Assembly: GCA_013368325.1 (NCBI GenBank)
Contig: JAACJK010000003.1
Location: 558,001 to 622,000 of the forward strand
DNA length: 64,000 bases
DNA from: Ephemerocybe angulata
Lineage: Eukaryota > Basidiomycota > Agaricomycetes > Agaricales > Psathyrellaceae
Reading direction: 5' to 3'
Shown: positions 25,101-36,437 of the stretch, piece by piece
How positions within the stretch are numbered: the stretch's first letter is position 1
How the letters are laid out: every line of letters begins with the position of its first letter
The notes under the pieces: model-generated
What the model saw: the letters and a program-made list of their open reading frames with translations, nothing else
Told to the model about the DNA's origin: nothing
Databases searched by the model: none
Made by a program: the position numbers and the translations under genes

Positions 25101-25664
25101 GCCTGCACCAGCTATTCCGAGTGATACTCAACACCAGATACTCAACTAGATAGACGGTGCCAGACTTACGCATGCCGGTCCCCCACACCACCACTTCCCT
25201 TTCCTCGACCAACTTGCGGAACTCTTCGGATTCGATGAACCATATCCCAGTTTTCGACAAGCGCTGGCTCAATGCCTCTTCGTATATCCTCAGAAAGTCC
25301 GGCGCCTTGACCCATGTAGCAATCTCGTCAAATGGAACTATAGTCAGGTCGTCAGTGGGGAGGATGAGACTGCTTGTTTAGACGTGTTGGACCTGCTGGA
25401 TCGCAACTCGATGGCTCAGGGCCAAAGTGATTGTTGACAATGGTAACATTGTAGTTCCCGCTGACAATCGTGGTTGTCATCGTACCGACAGAGACACACT
25501 CTGCGCCTTGGAGGATATTGAAATCGCTTTGCTGACCTGGATGTCATCAGCAATCGTCAGATCGATGGTTCGGGCGGTAAGAAACCCTACGACTTACCTT
25601 GTACGAAGGTCGGTATGACTTCTAAAGACTGCTTGCCTTCGATCAGGATAGGACCCAAGGACAT
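22193..25664 (-). CDS. NACHT-ankyrin NLR-like receptor, complete (paralogue C)
   Basis: This gene has the same architecture and intron positions as the gene at 9655-13323. The ATG at 25664-25662 gives MSLGPILIEGKQSLEVIPTF. The beta-rich segment is SVGTMTTTIVSGNYNVTIVN followed by NHFGP. The pre-NACHT block ends WFIESEEFRKLVEEREVVVW. A 25-nt microexon (25087-25111) supplies PGAGKTLLS. Walker B is IIIDGLDEAED and the sensor is NVLIMSRPLEL. The ankyrin part (23720 down to 22193) has about nine repeats, for example GQTALMVAC, GRTAFMYAC, GTTALMLASC and GWSALDCAC. It ends in the shared tail AFKWTTDDPITWVLLGYAL and ILINCGIFPSW. Its ankyrin half is much closer to the gene at 1-1283 than to paralogue B. 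No stop or frame break was seen. It is inferred to be a cytosolic ATP-switch receptor with ankyrin sensor. Confidence 0.9.
25087..25111 (-). other. 25-nt microexon completing the Walker A loop (NLR C)
   Basis: This is the same position, length and phase as the microexon at 12739-12763. It is bounded by an AG acceptor (ending GGAATAG on the minus strand) and a GTACGC donor. It encodes GAGKTLLS after a codon shared with the preceding exon. Confidence 0.8.
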
Positions 25665-26744
25665 CACACCACCGCAATGAGGATGTAAAGGGAATGTAGA
25701 TGGAGAGGAAGGTAGGGCCCAAGTAGGGCCCCTGCAAGTACTAACCTGATCGAAGTACTCGAGTGTCGCCCACAACACTGCCTTATCTTGATCTGGTGAC
25801 CACTTGACGCCAGCGCTTCGCGGTTTTTTGAGCCCAGGGCCACTTCAAATTGTTCTGAACAACCCAAGGGTAGCCACTAAGACCTTGCAGACAAGCCAAT
25901 TGCATTGAGAGTCCCATATGAAGTATGAGTGGCGCCATAGGCGATATAACGGGCTAGGATATAGACGCGGAAGCTTCAAAGCTTCAGGAGGTTTCAAGAA
26001 GCATACAAATTCGTCAGCCGCAAAGCCAATCTGCAGAGATATGATGAGACTTGGATGAGACAGTTAGGCTAGCTTAGGATGGTCGTAGACACAGAAAGAG
26101 TCACCGTTGCGAGTTTTCCCTTTCTCCAGCTGGTCGTCGAATCCCCCGAATATCTAGGGATATGACGAGAACGTTGGCAATGGAAGGGCCAGTCCCAGCT
26201 GCCCTGCAGGTTCAAATTTCCCACGAGATTTTCTCAGCCTCCAACCGCTCCGTGATTTTGGTTCTACCCATAACCATCACTGATACAGAAGACTTTTGCA
26301 CTTAAAGCCTGAAAACCAAAGGCCTGAGATCTCAGGTAGAAATCTTCAATCGAGGAATATCAGGACTGAGTATCTCTAAGCTGCCGAGCAACGAGCAACG
26401 TCCATCTTTTTCGGGGTCTGCTGCATCCGGGGATTCAACTTACACCGTCACTGACGGCCTGACTGCTACTTATACTCCAACGCTGACGATTATATCGCCC
26501 AGATTGCCCCACCACAGCGTTGAGCAGGAAAATCCCAAGATATCCGACCGATTCCGGCATCCTGAGCGAGAAGGAGGTCGAGTCTAGGCAGGGATGCATC
26601 GGCTTTCGTACCAGTGGGGTTTTCTTTCTTTCCACGCTGACTGACAAGCTTGCTGAACTATTTTCTATAGCGAAGAACATTCAGAAGACACGGAGGCCCT
26701 TCTCCATCCCCCAGACGTTCCCAAACCCCACAGGCACTCGCGAC
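25665..26744. other. Intergenic, divergent spacer
   Basis: This separates the minus-strand NLR from the plus-strand membrane protein. A plus-strand frame (26520-26764) runs into the proposed start of the next gene and could be 5' untranslated or an earlier exon. Nothing else was recognised. Confidence 0.4.
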
Positions 26745-28373
26745 ATGTCCGAAATCGCTCCCGTGTAAACCAAGCCATTGCCCTGCTGTGTTCCGGGAGC
26801 CGTCGCCGAGTGTTCCTTAAGATATTAACTGCCCTCACATCTCTCTTTTTCATCTTCGTCATCCTAGCAGCCATCTTCCGACCATGGGCGACAATCCTTC
26901 CAAGACAGACGCCCAACGATACCAACACATCCCTACCTCCGCGCTACACCGCCATCCGGAAGCACACCGCGTCCCTCCCCCAACATAACGTCTCCCTACC
27001 TCCCCCAGAAGGCCACAACGGTCGCTACATCAAGTTCACGTCGCAAATCAGTCAGCTAGGGTGGAACAACGTCCTCAACGAGGTCCTGCTAAACGCACAC
27101 TTGGCGTATCGGGCGAAGCGGGCATATGTGTTTGGAGACTATGATTGGAAGAAAGAGTACTTCCCCTGGCCGGAGAACGTGAGGTTTGAGGACCCACCAA
27201 GGACACCGCTGGGGGCTTTACTGGGAGGACCTGTCGTGGGGGATCCTTGGGTGGGGTTGAACGAGAGCGAGGTGAGGGAGCACCCGCGGAGTGTAAACAT
27301 CGACTTTTGGGAGGAGGTCTGCCCACCGAAGAGGAGGCGGGTCATCAAAACCAGCGACGTGAAGCCATGGCACAAGCTCAACACCTACGACAAAAGCGGG
27401 AGCGAGACACTTGAGCTCTGGTTAAAGCTCCTCACGGACCCCGCTTTCTTTCTCGCTACGTCCAGCGTTCCGAACCTGGAAGTTGACGAGGACGACTGGA
27501 GTTGCGTTGAGATCGTGCCTGCACCACAGGAGGAGGACAGCTTTCCGCAGGTGTTCGACTTGTGGCTATGGGGCTGCGAACGCATTCTGGATTTGTGGGA
27601 CGAGTTCAAGGCGTCTCCGATGTCGAGTTTGGGGCTGAGAACTGGGAGTGTGGTGTTACGGGGTGTCGAGAGGAACATGGGCTTGTTTACGAGACATCGA
27701 CAGACCCATGAGGTAAGAAGGGCGAGGGAGGAAGACCCAATGGAACGGACACTCGCGATTCATATCCGCCGCGGGGACTTTGTTCAAGCATGTCAAGACT
27801 TGGCCGACTGGAACAGCACCTATTACAGCTGGAACCAACTTCCATTTCTCCCTGACCACTTCGTTCCCCCGCCATACCCGCGTATGTTTCTCCTCTCTGA
27901 CACTTAGTAGGCTCTTGCTCAGAGTGTTTAAAGCGGATAAGGAGAGAGGAACGAACAACAACTCTCCCGAAAACGTCGCCACATACTTGGGCCACTGTCT
28001 CCCCGATGACGATGCTATTGCACGGAAAGTTGAACAAGCAAGGCTAGACTGGGAGGCCGCCACGAACCGAACCCCGACGGCAGGCCACTTCCTCGACACC
28101 ATCTTCCTGCTAACTAACGAACGCGACCCTGTTTGGCTCGGGAAACTCAAAGCCCACTTCATGGACGCAGGGGGCTGGAAGAACGTCGTTGTGAGCAGCC
28201 TGGAGGTGATGTATGGGGATGCGCAGGAGCTAGATGTGGGAATGGCAATTGATATGGAGTTGGCGAAGAGGGCGGCGGTGTTCGTGGGCAATGGGTTCAG
28301 CTCATTCACGTCAAATATTCTGCATCGGAGGTTGGTGGATGAGAAGATACCGATAAGTAATCGGTTCTTCTAG
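26745..28373 (+). CDS. Type II membrane protein resembling fungal O-fucosyltransferase-like glycosyltransferases
   Basis: A hydrophobic anchor (TSLFFIFVILAAIF) near the N-terminus is followed by a lumenal region. The conserved opening GRYIKFTSQISQLGWNNVLN is followed by RAKRAYVFGDYDW, and the motif AIHIRRGDF lies further on. H-x-R-R-G-D is characteristic of GDP-fucose-type protein fucosyltransferases. The C-terminal exon has TIFLLTNERD and the late block FVGNGFSSFTSNILHRR, also family-like. One intron (27882-27933) joins YP to PDKERGTNNN in frame. The start is uncertain: the main frame has no ATG before the anchor. The ATG at 26745 reaches it only through a 35-nt intron (26765-26799), which is very short. 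Secretory-pathway location is inferred from the anchor. Donor and acceptor are not known. Confidence 0.75.
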
Positions 28374-28703
28374 GGTGGCCTCTATATACCTGTGCACGCT
28401 CACTTGGACTCTTCCCTTCATCATGCATATGGACTTTTTTCGTTACTTGGACCTCAACATTACGCTAATCCCTCCCAATGATATCAGTTCACGTACACGA
28501 TTACTCCTTCGACGACTATCCTCTAGACTTCTTCCGATATCATCAGATACTATATGTATTTACTGTACGCACTTATGGGCTCAAATTTTCTAATCGCGAA
28601 CGGAGTCATGCAGTGTAATCAGGGGCTGATGACCGAAAGCGGTCGATGTATTCTTGGCGCTTATCACCTTGTTCCTGAACCTCCACCACCACCAATCCAA
28701 ACC
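28374..28703. other. Intergenic spacer, head-to-tail
   Basis: Short region before the F-BAR gene. Nothing recognised. Confidence 0.4.
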
Positions 28704-31700
28704 ATGGAAGGGACACCAGGGAACACCTTCGGGAGCCTCCTCCCTGTAAGCCTTACCCAACAGGTCTATACGTCGCCTCAGAATCTAGCTGACACGCACA
28801 TCGCTCTAATTTAATTAGGACCAATTCGACAAGATCGCGTCGTACTTCGAGACGCATCTCGAGCTGATAGGCGATGTACGTGGTCTGGCTGGTCTGGAAC
28901 AGTCCGTGGAGGGATCAGAGACGCTGATGACTCCGTCCTGCAAGACAGATCCGCGAAATCTACGCTGCGCGCGTGGCGCTCGAACGGGAGTACGCAGGGA
29001 AGTTGCAGGCTTTAGCGCGCAAGGCGGCCGATAAGAAGGCGAAGATGGAGCATGCCATTGCAGTGGGGACGGATCCCAGCAAGTCGTGGGATGCAGGGAC
29101 ATTGAAGGCCTGGTGAGTTCAAGCCGTTGAGGTTGCATTTGCAGGGACGGCTGACCGATGGTATGCGGGCTAGCACGTTGAACGCGGCGTACGACGAGAT
29201 TATCGCCTCGGTAACGGGTGCTGCAGAGGATCATGGGAGCATTGCAGACGCGGTTAATGCGCAGGTTGTGGAGGTTCTGAGGGTGGTGGAACGGAGGAGC
29301 GACGAGGTTAAGAAGAAGGTGTGTCTGAAATCATACAGTGGGACGTGTGGGCAGAGTGTTGAAGGGACTTCGTAGGAAATGGCGTTCTTCAACAAGTTAC
29401 TGGCAGATAGGGATCAGACATATGCAAATCACCAGAAGGTGAGCCGGCTGGTGCTTCAATCTGGGTACATGCACTGACGGAATGCAATACCAGAGCAAGC
29501 AGAAGGTATGTTCGACCCTGACCTCGGGGTGCAGGACTATGATTGATTAGCGGCCAGTGCGACGACGATTGCATGGAAGTAGAGTCCTTCAGGCAGAAAC
29601 AGGTGCGCTACCTTCCTTGTGTTACGCGGATTGTCAAGTTGATATGAAACCCAGAGTCGCGCACACGACGATAAACACGCGGAGCGAGCTGCGAAGCAAG
29701 CCGAGCAGCAGCGCACGGACATGCTCAACAGCAAGAAGTGCGCTCTCTACCTCTACTCTGAATCCGTGGCTTGAGCTAAACTCGCATCAGCGTCTACTTA
29801 ATCTCCATCTCAGTCGCCAACCAAGCCAAAGCTCGGTTCTACTCCACAGATCTGCCTCGTTTGGAAGATGTCAGTCGCCTCCTCTGTTCTTCCCCTACTT
29901 TCTCTAAACTCAGGGTACACAGGAATACCGTACGCCTTGCTAAACGTCCCAATCTAACTAGCTGATACGCTACCAGAGGGCCTGCAAACACGCTTGGTGC
30001 AACGACTCGTCAAGATCCTTCTCCATTGCCAACGCCTCCAGCAAGGCCATTTAGACAAGCTCAAATCGCGCGTCGCAGGGGTTGAAGCACGCCTGGACGC
30101 AGTAGACACCATCAAGGACCAGGCCCTGTTCTCGGCGCATAATGCAAGGCCTTTTACTATGCCAGGGGACTGGAAGTTTGAGCCTTGTCCTGGGCATTAT
30201 GATACGGTACGCTGTGACGACAAATTCTTCGGTGGCTGATCGGGCTGATGTTGGTCTAGGATGAGATGAGCGTTGACCCTGCTCCAAAGGTCTTCATCCA
30301 GAATAAATTGAGAAGGTGTAAGGAGAAGCTGGGCGAGCTTCAGCCTGTTGTATACTCAAAAAGTCTGTTGATGCTCCTCGGATCAGAAGCACGCCTGTTG
30401 ATTCGCCTTATGCTACAGAGACTGAGGTTGCTGGAGCTGCAAGCAAGATCAAGACGTATCAAGCCGACCATACACTTGGACCTATAGACGACCAGACAGA
30501 TGTACGTGACTGATCTCCTCCTGATCTAAGCTCAAGGCTTACGTGCTCTCCAGGCGTACATAGAAGCTGAGCATCAGCTTGCGCTGTACCAGATCTCAGA
30601 ACACCAGCTCAATGCCGAAATCCAGACGATAACGGCTGCGATTGGAGGTTCGTAACAACGGTCAGGTACACATGATCGCCCTGCTTATTTTGTGCATGTG
30701 GCAGCGGACGTCGGTGGACAGAATCCACATAACTTCAAGAGCTCGTCGTTCTCGATCCCGACTACATGTGGGTACTGTAAGGTCAGTCAGTCCACTCCTT
30801 TTATTGGTCTCTATCTCATGGAAATAATCCTTAGGCCTCCATCTGGGGCCTCACCAAGCAAGGGAAGACCTGCAAGTCATGCGGTGTATCTGTGCACACC
30901 AAGTGTGAATTGAAGGTACCTACAATATCTCTTGATGTATGCTCAGTCACTGACGGACCTCGGTCAGTTCCCAGCCAACTGTGGTCAGAAAGACTCGGCC
31001 CCTCCCTCAACGCGCACTGTAGCACGCACAAACACCGTCTCCTCCACCTCCTCGCGAGCTTCGAGCGTGCTCGCATCCCCCGCGATGCCCGTGCCCTCAG
31101 TACCCACGGCCTCCTCCTTTGTCAAGGATACTCACTCCGATAACACGTCTATCGCTGAATCATACCCCACTGCGAGAGTCCTCTTCGACTTTAAAGCGAG
31201 CTCAGAATTCGAGCTCGCTGTGAGCGAGGACGAGGTCGTGCAGGTTGTCGAGGAGGACGATGGCACTGGGTGGATGAAGGTCTTGAACGAGTATGGGGAA
31301 ACGGGGCTCGTGCCCGCCACATACCTTGAAGAAGAGGAAGCGCCCTCCGCGGCTGTGGCGATGCCCACCCCGACACCAGGAAGAGGCGGGGCGCCGCCGG
31401 TTAAGCAGAACGCGGTCCAGGGATCAGGAGAGCAGGTTAGGGCGGTATACGCGTATGCGGCGCAGGGCGCGGATGAGCTGGGGCTAGCGGAGGGAGAGGT
31501 GTTGGAGCTCTCGAGTGGGCCCAGGGGAGGGAAGTATTACGGTGAGGGGTGGTGGGAAGGTCGGTCGTTTTTTCTTGAGCCGAGGTGGCTTTGGTGCTAC
31601 GATAGGTCGGCTAACACGGTGCGTCTAGGCTATAATTCGAGGGGGGAGAAAGGCATTTTCCCAAGTAACTATGTGAGTCTCTTCTCGCTGCAGTCATTTC

Positions 31701-31768
31701 CGTTGGTAAAAATCTGTCTTGGGGATTGGGGCTAATCCTTTTTCGGCTGGTAGGTGGAGGAGATCTAA
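28704..31768 (+). CDS. BZZ1: Bzz1-type F-BAR, C1 and double SH3 protein, with a 1-base frame break
   Basis: This is an actin and endocytosis adaptor. The start is MEGTPGNTFGSLLP (28704), then an intron, then DQFDKIASYFETHLELIGD and REIYAARVALEREYAGKLQA, the opening of an F-BAR domain. Coiled-coil exons follow to about 30650. A C1-type zinc finger is seen as IPTTCGYCK and CKSCGVSVHTKCELK. The first SH3 is ARVLFDFKASSEFELAVSED with GETGLVPATYLEE. The second is VRAVYAYAAQGADELGLAEG with GEKGIFPSNYVEEI and ends at 31768. This order matches the fungal Bzz1 family, known to work with Las17/WASP at actin patches. Around 30358-30362, a run of five A's, the frame shifts. With one more A the reading continues SKKSVDAPRIRSTPVDSP to the next donor; without it a stop follows. 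A sequence error is more likely than gene loss. Confidence 0.88.
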
Positions 31769-31872
31769 GTCCGAGTCGGCGGCTATTTTTATTCTTGGTG
31801 CTGTAAATTTGGTATTGAATTTGAGAATCATTGGCCACACTCAGACAATAACAATACATTCGTGGCGTGCCA

Positions 31873-32244
31873 ATGCCATGCTTCCTTACGGCCGGACCAG
31901 GCCATGCTCTGATACCCATCGAGGCTTCGAGCGCATCAGCGTTAATAACAAGGCGCTCGGTGCTGCCAAAGGCAGAGAACATTCCGTTTTTCGCTGCAAA
32001 CCATGGAATAACTGCCAAGCTCTCCGCCGCCCGAGGTCATGCCTCGGTCATGCCTCCCAGAAGCTCCTTGAATGTCGAGGCGTTGTCTGGAATAAGCTTA
32101 AGAGAGGGTCACTTGAGCGGTATTCATCTGTCTGCCGACGCAGTTGTGGGACCCGGCCTTGGTGGCGCCAGTGATTTTCTTGCGCGTTCCAAGCTGGAGA
32201 CTTTTGCACGAAAAGCCTGGCGCTGCTCCTCCTCAAACATGTAG
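31873..32244 (+). CDS. Hypothetical ORF, weak support
   Basis: This unspliced frame has an ATG at 31873 and 124 codons. It overlaps comparable frames on the other strand and has no signal peptide or domain that I recognise. It could be a decayed gene or chance. It lies between the F-BAR gene and the small secreted protein. Confidence 0.2.
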   Translation: MPCFLTAGPGHALIPIEASSASALITRRSVLPKAENIPFFAANHGITAKLSAARGHASVMPPRSSLNVEALSGISLREGHLSGIHLSADAVVGPGLGGASDFLARSKLETFARKAWRCSSSNM

Positions 32245-32516
32245 AGTAGGTTTCCCTTTAGCGTATGCTATAGACCCAGGTCCCTCGACGAGGTATGTAT
32301 GTATTGTTCATGACTTACTATGCTGTCTACGAAATCAACTAGGGATGCGGCCTCATGTTGGATGAATACGTCGCTGAATTCAAAAACGCTGATTATACGG
32401 CTATGGAGCGATTCTTACTCGCTTCATCTTTGACTCCACATGGGCAAAGTGCAAAGTTACACCATCGCCAAACTGGGAGGTATGCGGCGGGCCACGTTCT
32501 AGGACCTTTGGAAAGG

Positions 32517-32524
32517 TATAAAAG
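32517..32524 (+). promoter_or_regulatory. TATA box of the small secreted SH3b protein
   Basis: TATAAAAG lies about 97 bp before the ATG at 32614. This spacing is like that of the other TATA-containing genes in the window. Confidence 0.5.
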
Positions 32525-32613
32525 CCCTCAAATGCGACCCCAAACCTCAGGCTCAACCACCTCCAGTCGACCAAGTCACCAAGAGCAACCAACAAATTTC
32601 CCAATCAGCAATA

Positions 32614-33087
32614 ATGAAGCTCAACCTCTTCCTCGCGCCTCTTCTCCTCGCCTTGACCACCGCCGTCACTGCGTCCCCCACCCCCGAGGCCGCTGCTGTT
32701 GCAGACGACAGCGCTATTAAGGGCAAGATCGCCGCCCTCCTTGGAGCTCGCGACGTCGCCACCGAGGGCTTCTCTGACTTGGAGAAACGCGCCTCTGTCA
32801 CGGGCACGGTCAACACGGACGCTGTGAGATACAGGAGGTGTGCCCACACCTCGTGCGAGGCCGTCGGCCAGTACAACAAGGGCAAGGTCATCACTATTAC
32901 CTGCAGGGTGCAGGGAGACAGCGTCAATGGATGGGCGTGAGTATTATTTTCTTTGGATTATTTTGGGGAAGAGTGTGAGTGCTGATGATGTCTCTTTGAA
33001 TTTAGGTGGTGGGATAAGATGAGCAACGGCTACTATATCTCGGATTACTATGTTAGCTGGACTGGAGGAGTTCCCAGCGTTTGCTAA
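32614..33087 (+). CDS. Small secreted SH3b-domain protein
   Basis: There are two exons: one from 32614, then an intron starting GTGAGT just after GGATGGGC, then one to the TAA at 33085-33087. The product is about 135 residues. A clear signal peptide, MKLNLFLAPLLLALTTAVTA, is followed by an acidic and alanine-rich propeptide and a Kex2-type site (DLEKR before ASVTG). The rest looks like one bacterial-type SH3 (SH3b) domain. TVNTDAVRYRRCAHTSCEA takes the place of the usual strand with NVRSGPS, and KVITITCRVQGDSVNGWAWW and GYYISDYYV follow. Four cysteines suggest disulphides. In bacteria SH3b modules bind cell-wall peptides. In fungi they are found in small secreted proteins and next to peptidase domains. 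No catalytic domain is attached here. A wall-binding or bacterium-facing role is inference. Confidence 0.75.
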
Positions 33088-34258
33088 GTCTGGGCAGAAT
33101 GGTTGATGTGGCGGTCGGAGTCGGGTGTACCTATATCGAGGATGAACAGATGACTTTTCCGAATGAAGTTGACGTTTTTTTCTGAATCATGTAGTATCCC
33201 AAGGGTGTATCCTCCGATCTCTGATGGTCTACGCTCAAAAAGCGCGTTAGGAGTGATCTTGTTTGCCCCGCGCCAATTTAAGCGCTCATGCGTCATGGTC
33301 AGATGATCGCGACACACTGGCGGGATCTATAATATTCCCTTATTCGCTTCCTCATCAGCATTATCGTATAGGCACACTGAAAGCAGAGCTTTAGCAGAAC
33401 TCCTTTTTTTGAACTGAGCGGCATTCGCCTTATGACAGAGTAATGAAAATCCTGTGGTGCGACTCAGGCAGTGACTAGGGTTTAAAGCGCGGATCTGAGC
33501 ACCGGTTCAGTCATCGAAGCTTCAATCGAGACGGCGACTCATCGGCGCGTCTATTGGTTCTGCACTAGTGAGATTCGACGCGTTTAACGTTTTATAAGCA
33601 TTAACTATCGGTCGGAGAGATGGCAAATTAGTTCTTCGGTGACAAGCGCTAGATCTATGTTCCGCGAGCTCACCGGTCGTTTCTTTGTGTCCTGGCTACG
33701 GCGCAGCGTCGCAACTCTCTTAATCTAATATAGTCTACAATAGCTTCACCCAAAGCTGCTCTGGGACCCCTGAGATCGCATGTCTGGCGACAATTAGTAT
33801 TCTCGGAGAGTGAGAGAGCTGGATAAATCGAAAAGAACCTTTCCAAGCGCACGTAGAGGTCCTTGGCGATAAAAGTGGCCCTTCTGGTAGTGTAATTTCT
33901 TTTAAACATTCTACTTGTACACCTACTTACACTAAATCGCATCCACAACTTCCCGTGAACACACTGGCATCTCCCCGACCCGTTACCCCGCTTGCTGCTT
34001 GGGGAATCGTGGGAACTTTCCCCGCACTATGCATCACTGGGCGAACTCGAGCAGAACTCTGACCTGAATAAGTTGTAGTGTCATTTTGGCTCCTTCACCA
34101 CATTATACTCTTAGTGCGTGCCTACAGGCCGCCATTTCGAGTTATTTAAGCCTTTCTGGCGCTAATAGTAACCCGGTTCATACGGGCAGGAAATTCACGT
34201 GCGCTACATAGACGGTCCGGAAATAGAATAGCCGGGTTTAAAAGTGGTTGCGCCGAAT
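33088..34258. other. Intergenic, about 1.2 kb, no gene seen
   Basis: Short frames only. The sequence is AT-richer than the flanking genes. No repeat or RNA gene was recognised. Confidence 0.45.
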
Positions 34259-36437
34259 ATGAATCGGCAAGCCATGCTCAGACTCGCCTCCAAACGTGTT
34301 CTTTCCGTAAGTTCATACCAGCGTACTCAGAAGCCCATATTGACTTGTGAATAGCGTTCTGTAACAATGGCACGCAAATCATCCACCAACGCGCCCCAGG
34401 ATCCTCCCCCAGGCTACGCAATCGACCCCAAAGCCGTCCCCATGCTCCGATACGAAGCCTCACTCCCCCACCTCCCCGTGCCAGCTCTCGAAGCTACTGC
34501 AGCAAAGTACCTGGACACCGTAAAGCCTCTCCTCACCCCTTCCGAGTTCGCCACCACGAAATCCGCCGTGCAAGAGTTCGTCGCCTCGCCCCATGCAGCG
34601 GAACTCCAGACCCTTCTCCAAAAGCGGGCTTCGGAAGAGGGTCGTGACAGCTGGCTGAGCGAGTGGTGGAACGACGTCGCGTACATGGCCTACCGGGACC
34701 CCGTTGTGGTCTTTGTGAGCTACTTCTTCATTCACTTGGACGACTCCGTGAAGCGGAGAGGAAAGGATCAGGCGAAGCGTGCTGCCAGCCTGATTAAGGC
34801 TATGCTTCCCTTCAGGGACCTTACAGAGAGGTGCGAACCAGAGCCCATATGTCGTCTCTCGGTTATCTAACCTGTCTACAGTGGCCGTCTTGAACCCGAA
34901 AAGGTGCGGGGTATCCCCCTTGCAATGTCTTCGTACAAATGGCTCTTCCATTCGTCCCGGTACCCCACCAAGCCCTCCGACACCGCCGAGAAGTTCGACT
35001 ACAAGACGCACAACCACATCGTCGTCGTTCGCAAGAACAAATTCTACACCGTACCCCTCACCAATGCCCAAGGGAAGGAAGTGAGCTACGCAGAATTGGA
35101 AGCGTGAGTACCCGATACACTTTCCGGTATTAAGCCGGGCGAGTACTGATTATCCATCGCAGACAATTCAACAAAATCAAGGCTCTCGCAGGCTCAGAGC
35201 CTAGCCCGGTCGGTATTGGCGCGTTCACAGCCGACAACCGCGACCACTGGACGGAGAACCGTGTCAAACTCCTCTCCGCTTCACGTACGTCACGGCTCTC
35301 CTGACCCTCTAACCATTCACTTACCCATATGCAGCCAAAAATGCCGAGCTCCTCGAAAAGATCGAGAGCGCGATGATCGTAGTCGCACTGGACGACGCCT
35401 CCCCGGTCACCCGCGACCAGGTGAGCTGGGAGACCTGGACGGGCAACGCGCGCAACCGCTGGTTCGACAAGCACCAGATCATCGTCTTCGAGAATGGCAA
35501 ATCCGGCTTCCTGGGCGAGCACTCGTGCATGGACGGCACCCCCACCCTCCGCCTGAACGAGTTCATCCTCGGTGCCATCGACAAGGGCAAGGTCGACCTC
35601 GCAGAGACCGACGTCGCGCCCTCCAGCCTCCCCGCCGTCGAGGAGCTCAAGTTCGAGGTGTCGTCGGAGGTTGAGGGCGCCCTGAAGCTGGCCGAGGGCC
35701 GCTACGCGGAGCTCCTCGGGGACCACCACATGAAGGTGCTGCACTACGAGGGCTACGGCAAGAACCTAATGAAGCAGTTCAAGACCTCGCCCGACGCGTG
35801 GGCGCAGATGGTCAAGCAGCTCGCGTTCCACAAACTCGAGGGCCGCCCCGGCGTGTGCTACGAGTCCGCGCAGACGCGCAAGTTCAAGCTCGGCCGCACG
35901 GAGGTCATCCGCAGCGTGAGCAACGAGAGCAAGGCGTGGGTCGACGCGATGGAGGGCGTCAGCGGGGACGCCAAGCCCGAGAAGCTGCGCGAGCTCTTCA
36001 GGAACGCGGTCAAGCGGCATACGACGTACGCTGCGTGGGCGGCTGATGGCCAGGGTGTCGACAGGCATCTGTTTGGTCTTAAGCAGCTGATCCCCAAGTC
36101 CTCGTCACCGGATAAGGTGCCCTCGATCTACACCGACAAGGCCTACGGCAAGTCGAACCACTGGGAGCTCTCGACCTCGCAGCTCAGCTCGCCCTACTTC
36201 GATGGATGGGGTTACGGTGAGGTCGTGCCCGATGGCTTTGGGCTCAGCTACAGCATCGGCGACGACTACGTGCGGTGGACGGTCTCGAGCAGTGAGAAGG
36301 GTGGCAGGGGCAAGGAAGCGAACGAGAAGCTCATCCACTACCTCGCGGAGGCCGCCGGGGAGGTGAGGAAGATGATGGAGGCTGCGGCGAAGGCAGACGC
36401 GGCTGCTGCTAAGCATGAGGCTTCTAGCAAATTGTAG
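34259..36437 (+). CDS. CAT2: Carnitine O-acetyltransferase with mitochondrial and peroxisomal signals
   Basis: It moves acetyl groups between CoA and carnitine so that acetyl units can cross organelle membranes. The proposed exons are 34259-34306, 34355-34830, 34882-35103, 35163-35284 and 35335-36437, all in phase, giving about 655 residues. The choline/carnitine acyltransferase family is shown by LPHLPVPALEATAAKYLDTV, the catalytic His in EHSCMDGTP and WELSTSQLSSPYFDGWGYGE. Exon 1 encodes MNRQAMLRLASKRVLS, an arginine-rich amphipathic presequence. A second in-frame ATG at 34367 (MARKSSTNAP) lies just after intron 1. The protein ends SSKL, a PTS1 peroxisomal signal. In yeast, Cat2 uses two starts for dual targeting, and the same scheme is inferred here. 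Confidence 0.92.

Noticed and set aside
30341..30363. Short GT..AG span near the BZZ1 frame break taken as an intron
   Set aside because: It is under 20 nt, too short to be spliced.
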